Below, piece by piece: positions 33,146 through 40,604 of a stretch of DNA of 64,000 bases; positions within the stretch are counted from its first letter, which is position 1; every line of letters starts with the position of its first letter. Source of the stretch: a virus; IMG/VR virus record IMGVR_UViG_3300025652_000001, positions 1-64,000 of that record, one strand, 5' to 3'. The position numbers were made by a program, and so were the translations under genes. The notes below the pieces were generated by a model, which saw only the letters and a program-made list of their open reading frames with translations, was not told the origin of the DNA and ran no database searches.

Positions 33146-33902
33146 AGCCTTGTATATACTTATAAAAGTCTTCCTCAGTATTAAAAACTGGCTGTTTTAT
33201 TACGCCATAGTGTAGTAATTCCCCTCCAATCCTAGCTAAATATGCCTCATAGCGGGTTTTGTAAGAACCTAGATGTATAATTTTCTTGTTAATTCTTATG
33301 GAAGCAACCCAAGTATTGTACCTAGGTTCCAACCTAACCCCAGTAACCCCTGAAGTGTTATCTTTCCTCTTTCGTTGATTATAATTCTGTTCTGTTTTAG
33401 TTGCCCACCTACAGTTATCAGGTGCATAATTTCCGTTAACGTCAATCCTGTCTAAGCTTAACCCCTCAGGAATCTCCCCCATGTCCTCTAGGAAGTTATA
33501 GAACCCTTGTACCTTCATACGCCACCTATCGCAGACACGGATACCTCTACCACCGTAGTTATCATACGCATCGTGTTTAGGGTTATAGCACCTATTTAAC
33601 ATCCCATGATAGTTCCTGTAGACCTTATCATTACTTCTGTTATGGGTTTTACTAGAAGACTCCCTAGAACAACCACAACCTTTGATGGAGTTGTACCGCA
33701 GCATCGTGTGATTGGTGTAGAATGGTGCCCCGCAAAAACATTCTATCTTATACCAGTGTTTCCTTCTTTTTGTTACGTCCCACGCCCATCCACAATACTC
33801 AATAATAATACACCCATTGTACTGTTTACTGATTAAATCAGTGGGGTCTGTCCACAGTCCGTGTAAGTCTTTACTAAGTTCTAAACTCTTAATGTCCTTC
33901 AT
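33108..33902 (-). CDS. AP2/HNH homing-type endonuclease inserted at the hydrolase gene
   Basis: A 264-residue protein. A Cys motif (CFCGAP...GCGC) is followed by the HNH-like core (YDNYGGRGIRVCDRW, EIPEGLSLDRIDVNGNYAPDNCRWAT) and an AP2-type DNA-binding domain (GVTGVRLEPRYNTWVASI...IHLGSYKTRYEA). It is closely related to the protein at 12965-13759. The ATG at 33902 is chosen because GGGAGGG lies upstream; the frame open to 33998 is within the hydrolase gene. It separates the intact hydrolase from a diverged 3' hydrolase fragment. Confidence 0.87.
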   Translation of the reverse strand: MKDIKSLELSKDLHGLWTDPTDLISKQYNGCIIIEYCGWAWDVTKRRKHWYKIECFCGAPFYTNHTMLRYNSIKGCGCSRESSSKTHNRSNDKVYRNYHGMLNRCYNPKHDAYDNYGGRGIRVCDRWRMKVQGFYNFLEDMGEIPEGLSLDRIDVNGNYAPDNCRWATKTEQNYNQRKRKDNTSGVTGVRLEPRYNTWVASIRINKKIIHLGSYKTRYEAYLARIGGELLHYGVIKQPVFNTEEDFYKYIQGYVQSLSILLLEQ

Positions 33903-33918
33903 ATTAAATACCCTCCCC

Positions 33919-34476
33919 TCAACCCTCTGAGTAGTAACAGTGATTCTTATACCTAAATTTATAAACAAGAGTATTGAAGAAGTCACTGGGAGTGTCACAA
34001 CGCTTATAATACTTTACTTTTATTAAGTCCTTGTACTCACCTTGTAAAGCCTTTGTTGCAACTTCTTTTGCTTCTTCAAACCTTGCCAACTCTCTAGGTT
34101 TATCTGACTTACCGTCACAGAACCAACTAAAGCTGCACCCTCTAGTGAGTTTTTGTCTAACTACTTGGCATACAGTATTAGGAAAATACCTCTTATTACT
34201 GTTGACACGGTTTAGGGTGATTTGAGCGGTTAGTGCCATACCCTTAACACCCTCCCCCTTGCTCTCCCAGTAGACATTCCTTGCCAAACACTCATGTTCA
34301 GTCCATGTGTCAGGGTCATCTGTAATCACAGCGACCTTTTGTACCTCAGTAGAAGGCTCTACAAGCTCTTTCTTAACCTCGGTAATAGGATTGCCTAGGT
34401 AACCTGCATAACGTGGCTCTACGGGCTTTATAGGAAGGCTCAACCCTATTAGGATAATGAATAATAAAGGTTTCAT
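33919..34476 (-). CDS. SleB-type cell wall hydrolase (probable endolysin)
   Basis: A 185-residue protein. The N terminus is a short hydrophobic signal (MKPLLFIILIGLSLP), so export or membrane release is likely. The hydrolase_2/SleB domain begins about residue 60: CLARNVYWESKGEGVKGMAL (catalytic Glu), LNRVNSNKRYFPNTVCQVV, CSFSWFCDGKSD and YKRCD...FFNTL. Relatives cleave peptidoglycan between MurNAc and GlcNAc. It is probably the lysis enzyme, although no holin or spanin is obvious beside it. Its C-terminal part is duplicated at 32912-33145. Confidence 0.85.
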   Translation of the reverse strand: MKPLLFIILIGLSLPIKPVEPRYAGYLGNPITEVKKELVEPSTEVQKVAVITDDPDTWTEHECLARNVYWESKGEGVKGMALTAQITLNRVNSNKRYFPNTVCQVVRQKLTRGCSFSWFCDGKSDKPRELARFEEAKEVATKALQGEYKDLIKVKYYKRCDTPSDFFNTLVYKFRYKNHCYYSEG

Positions 34477-34485
34477 GGGTATTCC

Positions 34486-34704
34486 TTAGTCATTACAGTT
34501 TGTGATTACATTCAGTGGTTCCACTACAGTTAGTTCATAGTAGTCTGTTCCCCACCCACTAGTAACATAATCACTAAAATATTCATCATCTTTTAAACTT
34601 TCAATATGAGCGTCTACTACAGTTCTTGCCTGCTGTTCATTCCCAGCACAAACAAAGAAGCTATATTCACCATACCCATTAGGTTTCCATGCGTATAATT
34701 TCAT
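34486..34704 (-). CDS. hypothetical protein, 72 aa
   Basis: Start at ATG 34704 (MKLYAWKPNGYGEYSFFV), because GGGAGGGAG stands before it. A beta-alpha-beta pattern with A-G-N-E-Q-Q-A-R in the helix resembles small phage proteins of unknown function. The longer frame to 34791 lies in the neighbouring gene. Confidence 0.6.
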   Translation of the reverse strand: MKLYAWKPNGYGEYSFFVCAGNEQQARTVVDAHIESLKDDEYFSDYVTSGWGTDYYELTVVEPLNVITNCND

Positions 34705-34705
34705 A

Positions 34706-34900
34706 TCAACTCCCTCCCAACAATTTATCAATTCCAGCTTGTAAAGCTTCCCCTTCATTCTCATACTGATCCAGCTTAATACAAACTTCATAAGGACTTC
34801 TGTAGGAACTTACATTAGGATCATACTTACAAAGGTATATACATTTACCATACCATGAAACATTAATTCGATATAACCCTATAAGTTTTTGAGTGTTCAT
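34706..34900 (-). CDS. hypothetical protein, 64 aa
   Basis: A small Tyr-rich soluble protein; its last codons carry the ribosome binding site of the next gene. The function is unknown. Confidence 0.55.
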   Translation of the reverse strand: MNTQKLIGLYRINVSWYGKCIYLCKYDPNVSSYRSPYEVCIKLDQYENEGEALQAGIDKLLGGS

Positions 34901-34914
34901 ATTAATTCTCCCGA

Positions 34915-35481
34915 TTATTCTACTAAGTCTTCAATAAAATTTCTGAAGTTCTTGTCTTGTTGGAACCTAGATTTAACTAACTCTTTAATCCATTCTAAAC
35001 CCAACTCTTCAGAACTCCTACCTTGTGGGTCACTTGCTGTGTGGAACGAGGTTGGTTCTTTGTACCCAAAAGATAGGCTATCTCCAATCACATTAGGTAA
35101 ACGTTTAAGGTCAAACCACTTTAACATAGTAGATTCAAGTTGTCTACTTATCTTTTTACGAAGAACTCTATGTACTTCATCATAAAGGTCACCATCTCTT
35201 TTCATATCCCTAGGTTGTATGTCAAAATGCTGAGGTTGCCCATTTAAGCAATAACATACACGATAAAACTCTAAACCTTCTTTACAGAGTAGGTGAATAT
35301 TATAGATAAACGTATTGTTCCATACTGTATAATTAGCTAATAAGTTGGTAATAGTCTTTTCTTGCATCTCATTAAGAATTGCAATACTTTGATCAGTAGG
35401 TGCTTTGTGTTCATACACAGTGCTTGTATTAGTATGGTGATGTGAACCACCTCCTGTAGTGACGTAAGTTCTATCAAACAT
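34915..35481 (-). CDS. hypothetical protein, 188 aa
   Basis: N-terminal Gly/His/Thr-rich segment (TTGGGSHHHTNTS), then a long helix-rich body with many charged residues and a C-terminal FRNFIEDLVE. No signal or membrane segment. I recognise no family. Confidence 0.65.
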   Translation of the reverse strand: MFDRTYVTTGGGSHHHTNTSTVYEHKAPTDQSIAILNEMQEKTITNLLANYTVWNNTFIYNIHLLCKEGLEFYRVCYCLNGQPQHFDIQPRDMKRDGDLYDEVHRVLRKKISRQLESTMLKWFDLKRLPNVIGDSLSFGYKEPTSFHTASDPQGRSSEELGLEWIKELVKSRFQQDKNFRNFIEDLVE

Positions 35482-35482
35482 A

Positions 35483-35677
35483 TCAATTCTCCCATTTAAG
35501 TTTATTAGCTACTTCCCAGATTTGTCGGGTTATATTCTCCATAACATACTGGTTATGTATTGATTCTAAGAAACCCTCATCTCGTAGAAACTCATAAATC
35601 CGAATACGACTATCTTCTAATTTAACTAACTCAGTCTTAGGGACAGCCACATGTGTTTCTGGATTGTAAGTGTTCAT
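35483..35677 (-). CDS. hypothetical protein, 64 aa
   Basis: Starts MNTYNPETHVAVPKTELVKL at ATG 35677, with AGAGGATT 5 bases upstream. The frame remains open to 35803, but that part coincides with a tRNA-like element and lacks a start signal. A charged helical protein; the function is unknown. It is the first gene after the two tRNA-like elements. Confidence 0.6.
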   Translation of the reverse strand: MNTYNPETHVAVPKTELVKLEDSRIRIYEFLRDEGFLESIHNQYVMENITRQIWEVANKLKWEN

Positions 35678-35707
35678 AAAGAATCCTCTTGTTTGTGTTG
35701 TTTGGTA

Positions 35708-35789
35708 TCCGGTGGTGGTATCGAACCACTTGACTTCCATCCCACTATTTAATGTCATCACTTTAGAAGAATGATGTGGGTACACCGGA
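35708..35789 (-). ncRNA. tRNA-like element without a D arm
   Basis: Read on the minus strand: a 7-bp acceptor-like stem (TCCGGTG at 35789-35783, CACCGGA at 35714-35708), then TA, then an anticodon-like arm CATCATT-CTTCTAA-AGTGATG whose 7-base loop would expose UCU (Arg), and directly before the 3' acceptor strand a T arm GTGG-TTCGATA-CCAC. TACCA follows the acceptor. The region where a D arm should be is only about 4 bases, and the variable region is about 26 bases, so it is not a canonical tRNA. A promoter lies upstream at 35906-35933. Confidence 0.5.
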
Positions 35790-35800
35790 CTTAATTTATT

Positions 35801-35879
35801 CATTTCTAAAGTCTTCTGAAGGGACTCGAACCCTTAAAGGAGCTACCTTTTACTTCCATGCCAGAAGACTTTAGAAATG
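35801..35879 (-). ncRNA. tRNA-like element without an anticodon arm, 18-bp outer stem
   Basis: Perfect 18-bp inverted repeat (35801-35818 with 35862-35879) around a 43-base loop. On the minus strand the loop contains a D-arm-like part with the GGTAGCTCC hallmark and a perfect T arm (AAGGG-TTCGAGT-CCCTT) directly before the 3' strand of the outer stem. No anticodon arm fits. So it is an elongated acceptor/T/D structure. It shares the sequence ATGGAAGT with the neighbouring element at 35708-35789. Confidence 0.5.
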
Positions 35880-35905
35880 CCCCTGTCACCAAGGGCTTGT
35901 TATTA

Positions 35906-35933
35906 ATACTACACTAATTTATTTATTTGTAAA
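35906..35933 (-). promoter_or_regulatory. sigma70-like promoter upstream of the tRNA-like elements
   Basis: TTTACA (35928-35933), 16-bp spacer, TAGTAT (35906-35911), minus strand. The transcript would start near 35899, continue through a GCCC/GGGC hairpin (35879-35896) and both tRNA-like elements into the gene at 35677. Confidence 0.55.
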
Positions 35934-35941
35934 GGGTTATT

Positions 35942-36310
35942 TTAATATTTCTTACCATTTACCCCCAATCTATTCTCTGGCTTGTGATCTTCACGGACTT
36001 TATTATACTCCAGCTTCTCTATAATAGCCCCTGCTAGGTCTAAGTTAAAACCTCCAGCTATATCAAACAGTCGAATCATTGTATCAGCTAATTCAACTTC
36101 AAACATTGTCCTATGTGGGAGCTTATCATCCATCAAATTCTTTCTGTGACCCTCCATAGCCTCGCTAATCTCACTGTGAACCAGACAAAGTAATTCTCCG
36201 ACATTACGTACTATGGGTTCTCCTGTAGTTAAATCACACCACCATTTATCATTTAACTTACGGATTTCTGAACTAATCTCATTTATAACCATTAACTTAC
36301 TGCTGTCCAT
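35942..36310 (-). CDS. MazG-like nucleotide pyrophosphohydrolase
   Basis: A 122-residue all-alpha protein. The NTP-PPase pattern is ELLCLVHSEISEAMEGHRK (ExxE) and later FEVELADTMIRLFDIAG (ExxD), the metal-binding layout of MazG/dCTP-pyrophosphatase-like proteins. It would hydrolyse a (d)NTP to the monophosphate; the substrate is unknown. It is the second MazG-like protein in the window. Confidence 0.8.
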   Translation of the reverse strand: MDSSKLMVINEISSEIRKLNDKWWCDLTTGEPIVRNVGELLCLVHSEISEAMEGHRKNLMDDKLPHRTMFEVELADTMIRLFDIAGGFNLDLAGAIIEKLEYNKVREDHKPENRLGVNGKKY

Positions 36311-36322
36311 AAATCCTCCTAA

Positions 36323-36580
36323 TTAATAATCATACATACTATTTAAACCAATACGTTGTAACAATACATTCAACACAGAATGTGGATTGTATTGTCTCTT
36401 TTTCTTCCACCCCTTAGTCGCATGGTACACATACTCACCACGTTCTTGTTCAACTCTACGAGTGGCTACAGGAACTTTAGTACCATCTTCAAGTGTACGG
36501 TATTCAAACTCCAGTTTCATTGGTGGCATATCACCTTTAAAACCGTTTAGTGGAATGTGCTTCTTACGTTGCTGTGGCAT
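36323..36580 (-). CDS. basic protein, 85 aa
   Basis: Rich in Lys and Arg (PQQRKKHIPLNGFKG; GWKKKRQYNPH), and it could bind nucleic acid. It is the first gene after the promoter at 36626-36654 and has AAGGAG before its ATG. The function is unknown. Confidence 0.6.
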   Translation of the reverse strand: MPQQRKKHIPLNGFKGDMPPMKLEFEYRTLEDGTKVPVATRRVEQERGEYVYHATKGWKKKRQYNPHSVLNVLLQRIGLNSMYDY

Positions 36581-36625
36581 GTTTATTTCTCCTTCATTAT
36601 TGTGTCATTACGACTTGGTAGGGGT

Positions 36626-36654
36626 ATTATTTCAACTCCTGTGGTTGTTGTCAA
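36626..36654 (-). promoter_or_regulatory. sigma70-like promoter
   Basis: TTGACA (36649-36654), 17-bp spacer, AATAAT (36626-36631), minus strand. It lies directly after the stop of the gene at 36659 and serves the basic protein and MazG-like genes. Confidence 0.7.
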
Positions 36655-36658
36655 GTGT

Positions 36659-37486
36659 TTATTTACTTCCCTTCTTAACTTCCTCAATAGCTTTGCCAAG
36701 AGCTGCATATTGTTCTTCCATCTCTCGGATTTTCTTCTCTTGTTCTGTTTCTGGTTTGGGGAATACCTTATCCATGATTCCTATAATTTCAGACTTATGG
36801 GAATATAAGTCTATGGTCTTCAAAGTGGAAATGGAATTCAGTAAACTCTCGAATTCGGGGATAAACATTTTCTTCAATTTTTCATAAGTGGCGCCACTAA
36901 GGGAACTGTTACTTTGACCTAGCATAAAGGTGAATAGGAACAACTCCTCCCCAGTAAGTTTAATATCATACTCTTTATCACGTTCTAACATTTGATTTTC
37001 CTCCTCCATTATTTGTTCATAAGTGTAAATTGTTGCGTTTGGTTCTAATTCCTTCCGATAACAAGGGCAGAGACTTAGACAATACCACATAACATAGTCG
37101 TAATCCTTAAGGTATTCTTGAAAGGTCTTCTCTCTGTAATAGTCACTACTAGCCCCACTATTGATAAATCTCTTACAAACTTGATGGTATTGTTCTTCTG
37201 TCAACCCTTCAATCTTACAAGCATCACCTTTTCTCAACTTAATTTTATACTGTTTGTTCATAGTTGTTTCCTCCCCTTCCCATAATTCAATTGTGTACTC
37301 AAAACGTCTAACACACCCATGAGATAATACCCTACCACCATGAGGTAACTTTCCATAAATATCGAACCCATAATCTGTTGGTGAATAATAGGTGTGAGTA
37401 CATTTATACTCTGTTCCGTCTACACGAACTTTATCGCCCACTTTCAACTTCTTTGTATCTTCTGGTTTACTAATCTTTACCCACAT
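36659..37486 (-). CDS. hypothetical three-module protein with internal ribosome binding sites
   Basis: A 275-residue frame. Module 1 (residues 1-75) is a small barrel-like block (KKLKVGDKVRVDGTEYKCTH). Module 2 begins MNKQYKIKLRKGDACKIEGL and ends in YTYEQIMEEE; it resembles the N terminus of the protein at 11997. Module 3 starts MLERDKEYDIKL and ends with a charged coiled coil. The ATGs of modules 2 and 3 each follow a strong ribosome binding site (GGGGAGGAAAC and GGAGGAGG), so nested products are possible. The start at ATG 37486 is set by GGAGG. The function is unknown. Confidence 0.65.
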   Translation of the reverse strand: MWVKISKPEDTKKLKVGDKVRVDGTEYKCTHTYYSPTDYGFDIYGKLPHGGRVLSHGCVRRFEYTIELWEGEETTMNKQYKIKLRKGDACKIEGLTEEQYHQVCKRFINSGASSDYYREKTFQEYLKDYDYVMWYCLSLCPCYRKELEPNATIYTYEQIMEEENQMLERDKEYDIKLTGEELFLFTFMLGQSNSSLSGATYEKLKKMFIPEFESLLNSISTLKTIDLYSHKSEIIGIMDKVFPKPETEQEKKIREMEEQYAALGKAIEEVKKGSK

Positions 37487-37487
37487 A

Positions 37488-37805
37488 TTAACCTCCAATT
37501 ATCCAATTTAAAAATGATTTACTCTCTACTTTAACTTCAAGAATATTGTTTAAGCTTACATTAATCCAGCCTTTATTACCACCACCTGTAGCTCTCTTCT
37601 TATCTACATCCTCACACGTTATGTATTGACCTGTATGAACCACTGGGTTTATACCTATCCGAGGGTAATCCGTTATCCCTGATTTACTCCACAACCTCAC
37701 TCTAGCCACTCTCTGTACACCATCATTCTTAATCCAACGTACTTTACAAATCTTACCTTTCTGTAAAGATGTCATTAATGTGTGAGCTAGTTGTAGAGAG
37801 TTCAT
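37488..37805 (-). CDS. hypothetical basic protein, 105 aa
   Basis: Starts MNSLQLAHTLMTSLQKGK at ATG 37805 (AGAGGAATG upstream). Basic and beta-rich, with KICKVRWIKNDGVQRVARVRLW. It could be a nucleic-acid-binding small barrel. The function is unknown. Confidence 0.6.
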   Translation of the reverse strand: MNSLQLAHTLMTSLQKGKICKVRWIKNDGVQRVARVRLWSKSGITDYPRIGINPVVHTGQYITCEDVDKKRATGGGNKGWINVSLNNILEVKVESKSFLNWIIGG

Positions 37806-37806
37806 A

Positions 37807-38175
37807 TCATTCCTCTTGTGATAGTTTCCAAAGTGAATTTTCAACATCATACAATACATCCTGAATATTACCAAGCTTATTTTTAATTAACTCTTCAGCT
37901 TTCTCAAGAACTGCTCTTTCTGATTCAATATAATCCAACTCCTTCTTAACCCGTTCCTCCACCATATCAGACCATTTATCAAGTAAGTGGTTGAAATCAT
38001 CAATCCTTAAAGAGAAGCCATTGATTGTAAGAGATACTTCAAGTTTGGAGGGATCGAACCCCTCGGAACTGGATAATTCTGAAAGGGATTCACCTCTTGG
38101 GGTGCTTAAAAGGTACTTAGTGAACCAACTGTAACCTGCACGATCTCGCTCTTTAAAATTGTATATCTCTGACAT
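37807..38175 (-). CDS. hypothetical protein, 122 aa, C-terminal coiled coil
   Basis: The first 60 residues are mixed; the second half is a long charged helix (VEERVKKELDYIESERAVLE). It is the first gene after the promoter at 38210-38238. The function is unknown. Confidence 0.6.
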   Translation of the reverse strand: MSEIYNFKERDRAGYSWFTKYLLSTPRGESLSELSSSEGFDPSKLEVSLTINGFSLRIDDFNHLLDKWSDMVEERVKKELDYIESERAVLEKAEELIKNKLGNIQDVLYDVENSLWKLSQEE

Positions 38176-38209
38176 GATAATTATTCCCCTGTGTTGTTAA
38201 TGTGTGAGA

Positions 38210-38238
38210 ATTATGAAGGATTGTTATGTGGTTGTCAA
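38210..38238 (-). promoter_or_regulatory. sigma70-like promoter
   Basis: TTGACA (38233-38238), 17-bp spacer, CATAAT (38210-38215), minus strand, preceded by an A/T-rich stretch ending AACCC. It serves the gene starting at 38175. Confidence 0.7.
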
Positions 38239-38252
38239 GGGTTTATTTTAAA

Positions 38253-38627
38253 CTATTCATCATTTTTTATCTCGGTACAGTAACCCTTAAAGTATTTAAT
38301 TACCTCATATCTTTGAGGTAATGTTTCAGAAGTGTATTGCCCCAAAGAACTGGGTTTTCTGTAGTAATAATCTTTGGAGCTTTTACCAACTAAATAGTCA
38401 TCAGTTCTGATAATACTTAAATCTTCCACAGACTTAATACTTGGACTCCTGAAATAATTACTTATTAGCTTAGAGGCTTCTCCCAAAGGAACTTTCGAGT
38501 CGAATTGAATAGCATTAATTATCTCAGACCACCCATCATGACTCCAGTAATACACCAAGTAGTATCTATATTCAGGCTGTGACCAGTTGTACAATGATTT
38601 ACACATTACTTTAATTAAATTATTCAC
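38253..38627 (-). CDS. hypothetical protein, 124 aa
   Basis: A Tyr/Ser/Lys-rich soluble protein with no motif I recognise. It ends 15 bases before a promoter. The function is unknown. Confidence 0.6.
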   Translation of the reverse strand: MNNLIKVMCKSLYNWSQPEYRYYLVYYWSHDGWSEIINAIQFDSKVPLGEASKLISNYFRSPSIKSVEDLSIIRTDDYLVGKSSKDYYYRKPSSLGQYTSETLPQRYEVIKYFKGYCTEIKNDE

Positions 38628-38628
38628 A

Positions 38629-38973
38629 TTAATCCTCCAATAATTTGATTATCTGTTTAAGTTTATCCAAACCTAACTTTTCTAGTTGTGACGAATATGA
38701 ACACTTCTTAGATATAGTGTTTGCTAGTTTTTGCCCCTCATAGAAATCCTCTAAGCCCTGCTCTGTTTCGTAGGTAACATACTCAGAATTACATTCACCC
38801 TTTAAGATATTCCTCTTATAGCGAAACTTACTCTCATGAAAATAACCCTCGAACTTCAAGGTCACAAACACCCTCGCCACTTTAAGTATAACAGCTTTCT
38901 TAATCTTACAACTACCTCTGGCATTATTACCTGTGGGTTGTAGGTATACAGTCTTACCTTCTAGGTGTTTCAT
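38629..38973 (-). CDS. hypothetical basic protein, 114 aa
   Basis: The N-terminal half is beta-rich and basic (GKTVYLQPTGNNARG; ILKVARVFVTLKFEG), resembling a small nucleic-acid-binding barrel; the C-terminal half is helical (QLEKLGLDKLKQIIKLLED). The function is unknown. Confidence 0.6.
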   Translation of the reverse strand: MKHLEGKTVYLQPTGNNARGSCKIKKAVILKVARVFVTLKFEGYFHESKFRYKRNILKGECNSEYVTYETEQGLEDFYEGQKLANTISKKCSYSSQLEKLGLDKLKQIIKLLED

Positions 38974-39167
38974 AGCAATTTCTCCAAATATTCAATATCA
39001 GTTACATACATCTTACCGTTATGTTCTGTCCAAGTAATCTTACAAGAACGGTCATCATAACCTTCTGTAGCCCAATCAACAGCATAATAAGTCTTCCCAT
39101 AGTATTTAGTAAGGAGAGTATCATAGAAGTCTGCAACAAGTATTTTAGATTGATCTATGAGGGTCAT
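38970..39167 (-). CDS. hypothetical protein, 65 aa
   Basis: Start at ATG 39167 (MTLIDQSKILV), because it overlaps the upstream stop as ATGA and has GGAG upstream; a TTG at 39179 is the alternative. The function is unknown. Confidence 0.55.
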   Translation of the reverse strand: MTLIDQSKILVADFYDTLLTKYYGKTYYAVDWATEGYDDRSCKITWTEHNGKMYVTDIEYLEKLL

Positions 39168-39427
39168 TTCTTTCTCCAATTGTTAGCCCAAAAGGGGATT
39201 GAATGTTTCTGTTTAGGTTTCTTTGTTTCTAGTAACACTTCCTGCTCTATTTTAAGGGTAGACCCTTCAATCAAGTAATCCACTTGACCTCTTGATAATT
39301 TCCCAGACCAGAGTGGAGTCACAATCTCATAAACATTACCTGTTGGAACGCCGTGATTAACTTCCATATCAAGCATGACCTCAGCAACATCCTGTAATGT
39401 ACCTGTGGAGTCTATTTCTATAGTCAT
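39164..39427 (-). CDS. hypothetical protein, 87 aa
   Basis: A soluble protein with a basic C terminus (KKPKQKHSIPFWANNWRKK). Coupled to both neighbours by 4-base overlaps. The function is unknown. Confidence 0.55.
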   Translation of the reverse strand: MTIEIDSTGTLQDVAEVMLDMEVNHGVPTGNVYEIVTPLWSGKLSRGQVDYLIEGSTLKIEQEVLLETKKPKQKHSIPFWANNWRKK

Positions 39428-39621
39428 TTATTTTCCCCTCGATACTCTTTAAACTCATCAGGCCAGTAGGACTTAACCAATATCCCACTTCTTGCTTCAT
39501 AGATTTTACTCCAGACAACATCAAAAGAGAATTCAACATCATCTTCCCAATCCTCAATACAGTCAAAGTCTCTTTGGGTATTATCCCCAAGGCTACTGTG
39601 TGTTAGTGATGTGTATTTCAT
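39424..39621 (-). CDS. hypothetical acidic protein, 65 aa
   Basis: Acidic, with a DCIEDWEDDVEF segment; no membrane part. Overlaps neighbours by 4 bases. The function is unknown. Confidence 0.55.
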   Translation of the reverse strand: MKYTSLTHSSLGDNTQRDFDCIEDWEDDVEFSFDVVWSKIYEARSGILVKSYWPDEFKEYRGENK

Positions 39622-39806
39622 AATAGTACCACCATAGACTTGTAATGAGTAAATGATTGTGCCCAGTCACCATAGCTACTATAAATTTCAACTTGGTCTT
39701 CTGTTACAAACCTATAATAACATATCCATTTAAAACCATGTAACTCCACAATACCTTCAGAGAAGTCTGACTGTTCTTGTGATGTTAAATCTTTCCAGTA
39801 CTTCAT
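39618..39806 (-). CDS. hypothetical protein, 62 aa
   Basis: An aromatic-rich small protein (WICYYRF; YSSYGDW). Coupled to the next gene by an ATGA overlap. The function is unknown. Confidence 0.55.
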   Translation of the reverse strand: MKYWKDLTSQEQSDFSEGIVELHGFKWICYYRFVTEDQVEIYSSYGDWAQSFTHYKSMVVLL

Positions 39807-39827
39807 AATTTAAATCTCCTGTAATAA

Positions 39828-40073
39828 TTAACCTATATTCACAATACTGATTGGGTAAGAATTCTCAACATAGGGATGTAAGCATACAGCAGTCATTCCT
39901 GAGAGTTTAGGTGTATCTCCAAAGTGTTTCTGTAGAGCATGAGCTAATGCTGTGTTTGGATGACTGTGATAATGTTCACTCAAGAACTCCACAGCTTCTG
40001 TTGTATACCACTTACCAGAAGACTTGAAGAAGTCTACACGGCACATGTTGGGGTTGTCTGAATAATTTGACAT
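39828..40073 (-). CDS. hypothetical protein, 81 aa
   Basis: Starts MSNYSDNPNMCRVDFFK at ATG 40073, with a perfect GGAGG 8 bases upstream. A helix with HYHSHPNTALAHALQKHFGD follows, and then a beta part. The leader of this gene carries a hairpin element also found at 44174-44214. The function is unknown. Confidence 0.6.
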   Translation of the reverse strand: MSNYSDNPNMCRVDFFKSSGKWYTTEAVEFLSEHYHSHPNTALAHALQKHFGDTPKLSGMTAVCLHPYVENSYPISIVNIG

Positions 40074-40103
40074 AATTATTTCCTCCACATAATTCTATAA
40101 TAC

Positions 40104-40149
40104 CCCTAGAAGGCTCTCAGAAGCTCTAGGAGACGTTTTAACCTTAAAG
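40104..40149 (-). promoter_or_regulatory. leader RNA hairpin element, copy 1
   Basis: Minus strand: GTTAAAACGTC, then hairpin CCTAGA-GCT-loop-AGC-TCTAGG. The same order (GTTAAAACGTC, CCTA..GCT..AGC..TAGG) occurs at 44174-44214 with changed loop and compensating stem bases. Both lie in leaders of small minus-strand genes. Confidence 0.5.
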
Positions 40150-40182
40150 AAATAGTAAGGCTAGGGTTTTGGTTTAAATAGC

Positions 40183-40593
40183 TTACATTGCTTCCAGTGC
40201 AGACTCTACATACTTATAAACAGAGTAGTTAATTATGTAATTCATGTTGGTGTGATCGTAGACAATTGACTTCTGGCTACCTAGATACGTATCTAACTCC
40301 CAACCTTCTTCCTTACAATTACGTGACAACCAAGCTGCAACTAACTCTTTTCCTTGAAACCCTATAGTTTCATCTACTCTAACTGTTCTTGCTTCTACAA
40401 GCTTCTCTTTACCTACAAGATTCATTCCATTGACAACACCCTCAATTTCCACGTGGGATAACCCTGTAATAACTTCTGCGTATTCCTCCAGCGATAAATC
40501 GAGTTTAAGGAAGGTTTGACGTGATGTTTTACATTTAACCGTAATACCTACACGGTTATGACTATTTCTTGATATACTTAGATTGAATTTCAT
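40183..40593 (-). CDS. hypothetical protein, 136 aa
   Basis: A soluble protein: beta-rich basic N terminus (KFNLSISRNSHNRVGITVKC), then helices, then a Tyr-rich end. AGGAGAGACACT precedes the ATG. The function is unknown. Confidence 0.6.
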   Translation of the reverse strand: MKFNLSISRNSHNRVGITVKCKTSRQTFLKLDLSLEEYAEVITGLSHVEIEGVVNGMNLVGKEKLVEARTVRVDETIGFQGKELVAAWLSRNCKEEGWELDTYLGSQKSIVYDHTNMNYIINYSVYKYVESALEAM

Positions 40594-40604
40594 AGTGTCT
40601 CTCC

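Noticed and set aside
35678-35803. N-terminal extension of the gene at 35483
   Set aside because: It coincides with a tRNA-like element and lacks a ribosome binding site; the ATG at 35677 has one.
35708-35879. Canonical tRNA genes
   Set aside because: Each lacks one of the required arms, so they are reported as tRNA-like RNA only.
36387-36887. Plus-strand 166-codon frame
   Set aside because: It lies opposite two minus-strand genes with strong start signals, has no ribosome binding site and has the hydrophobic composition typical of antisense shadows.
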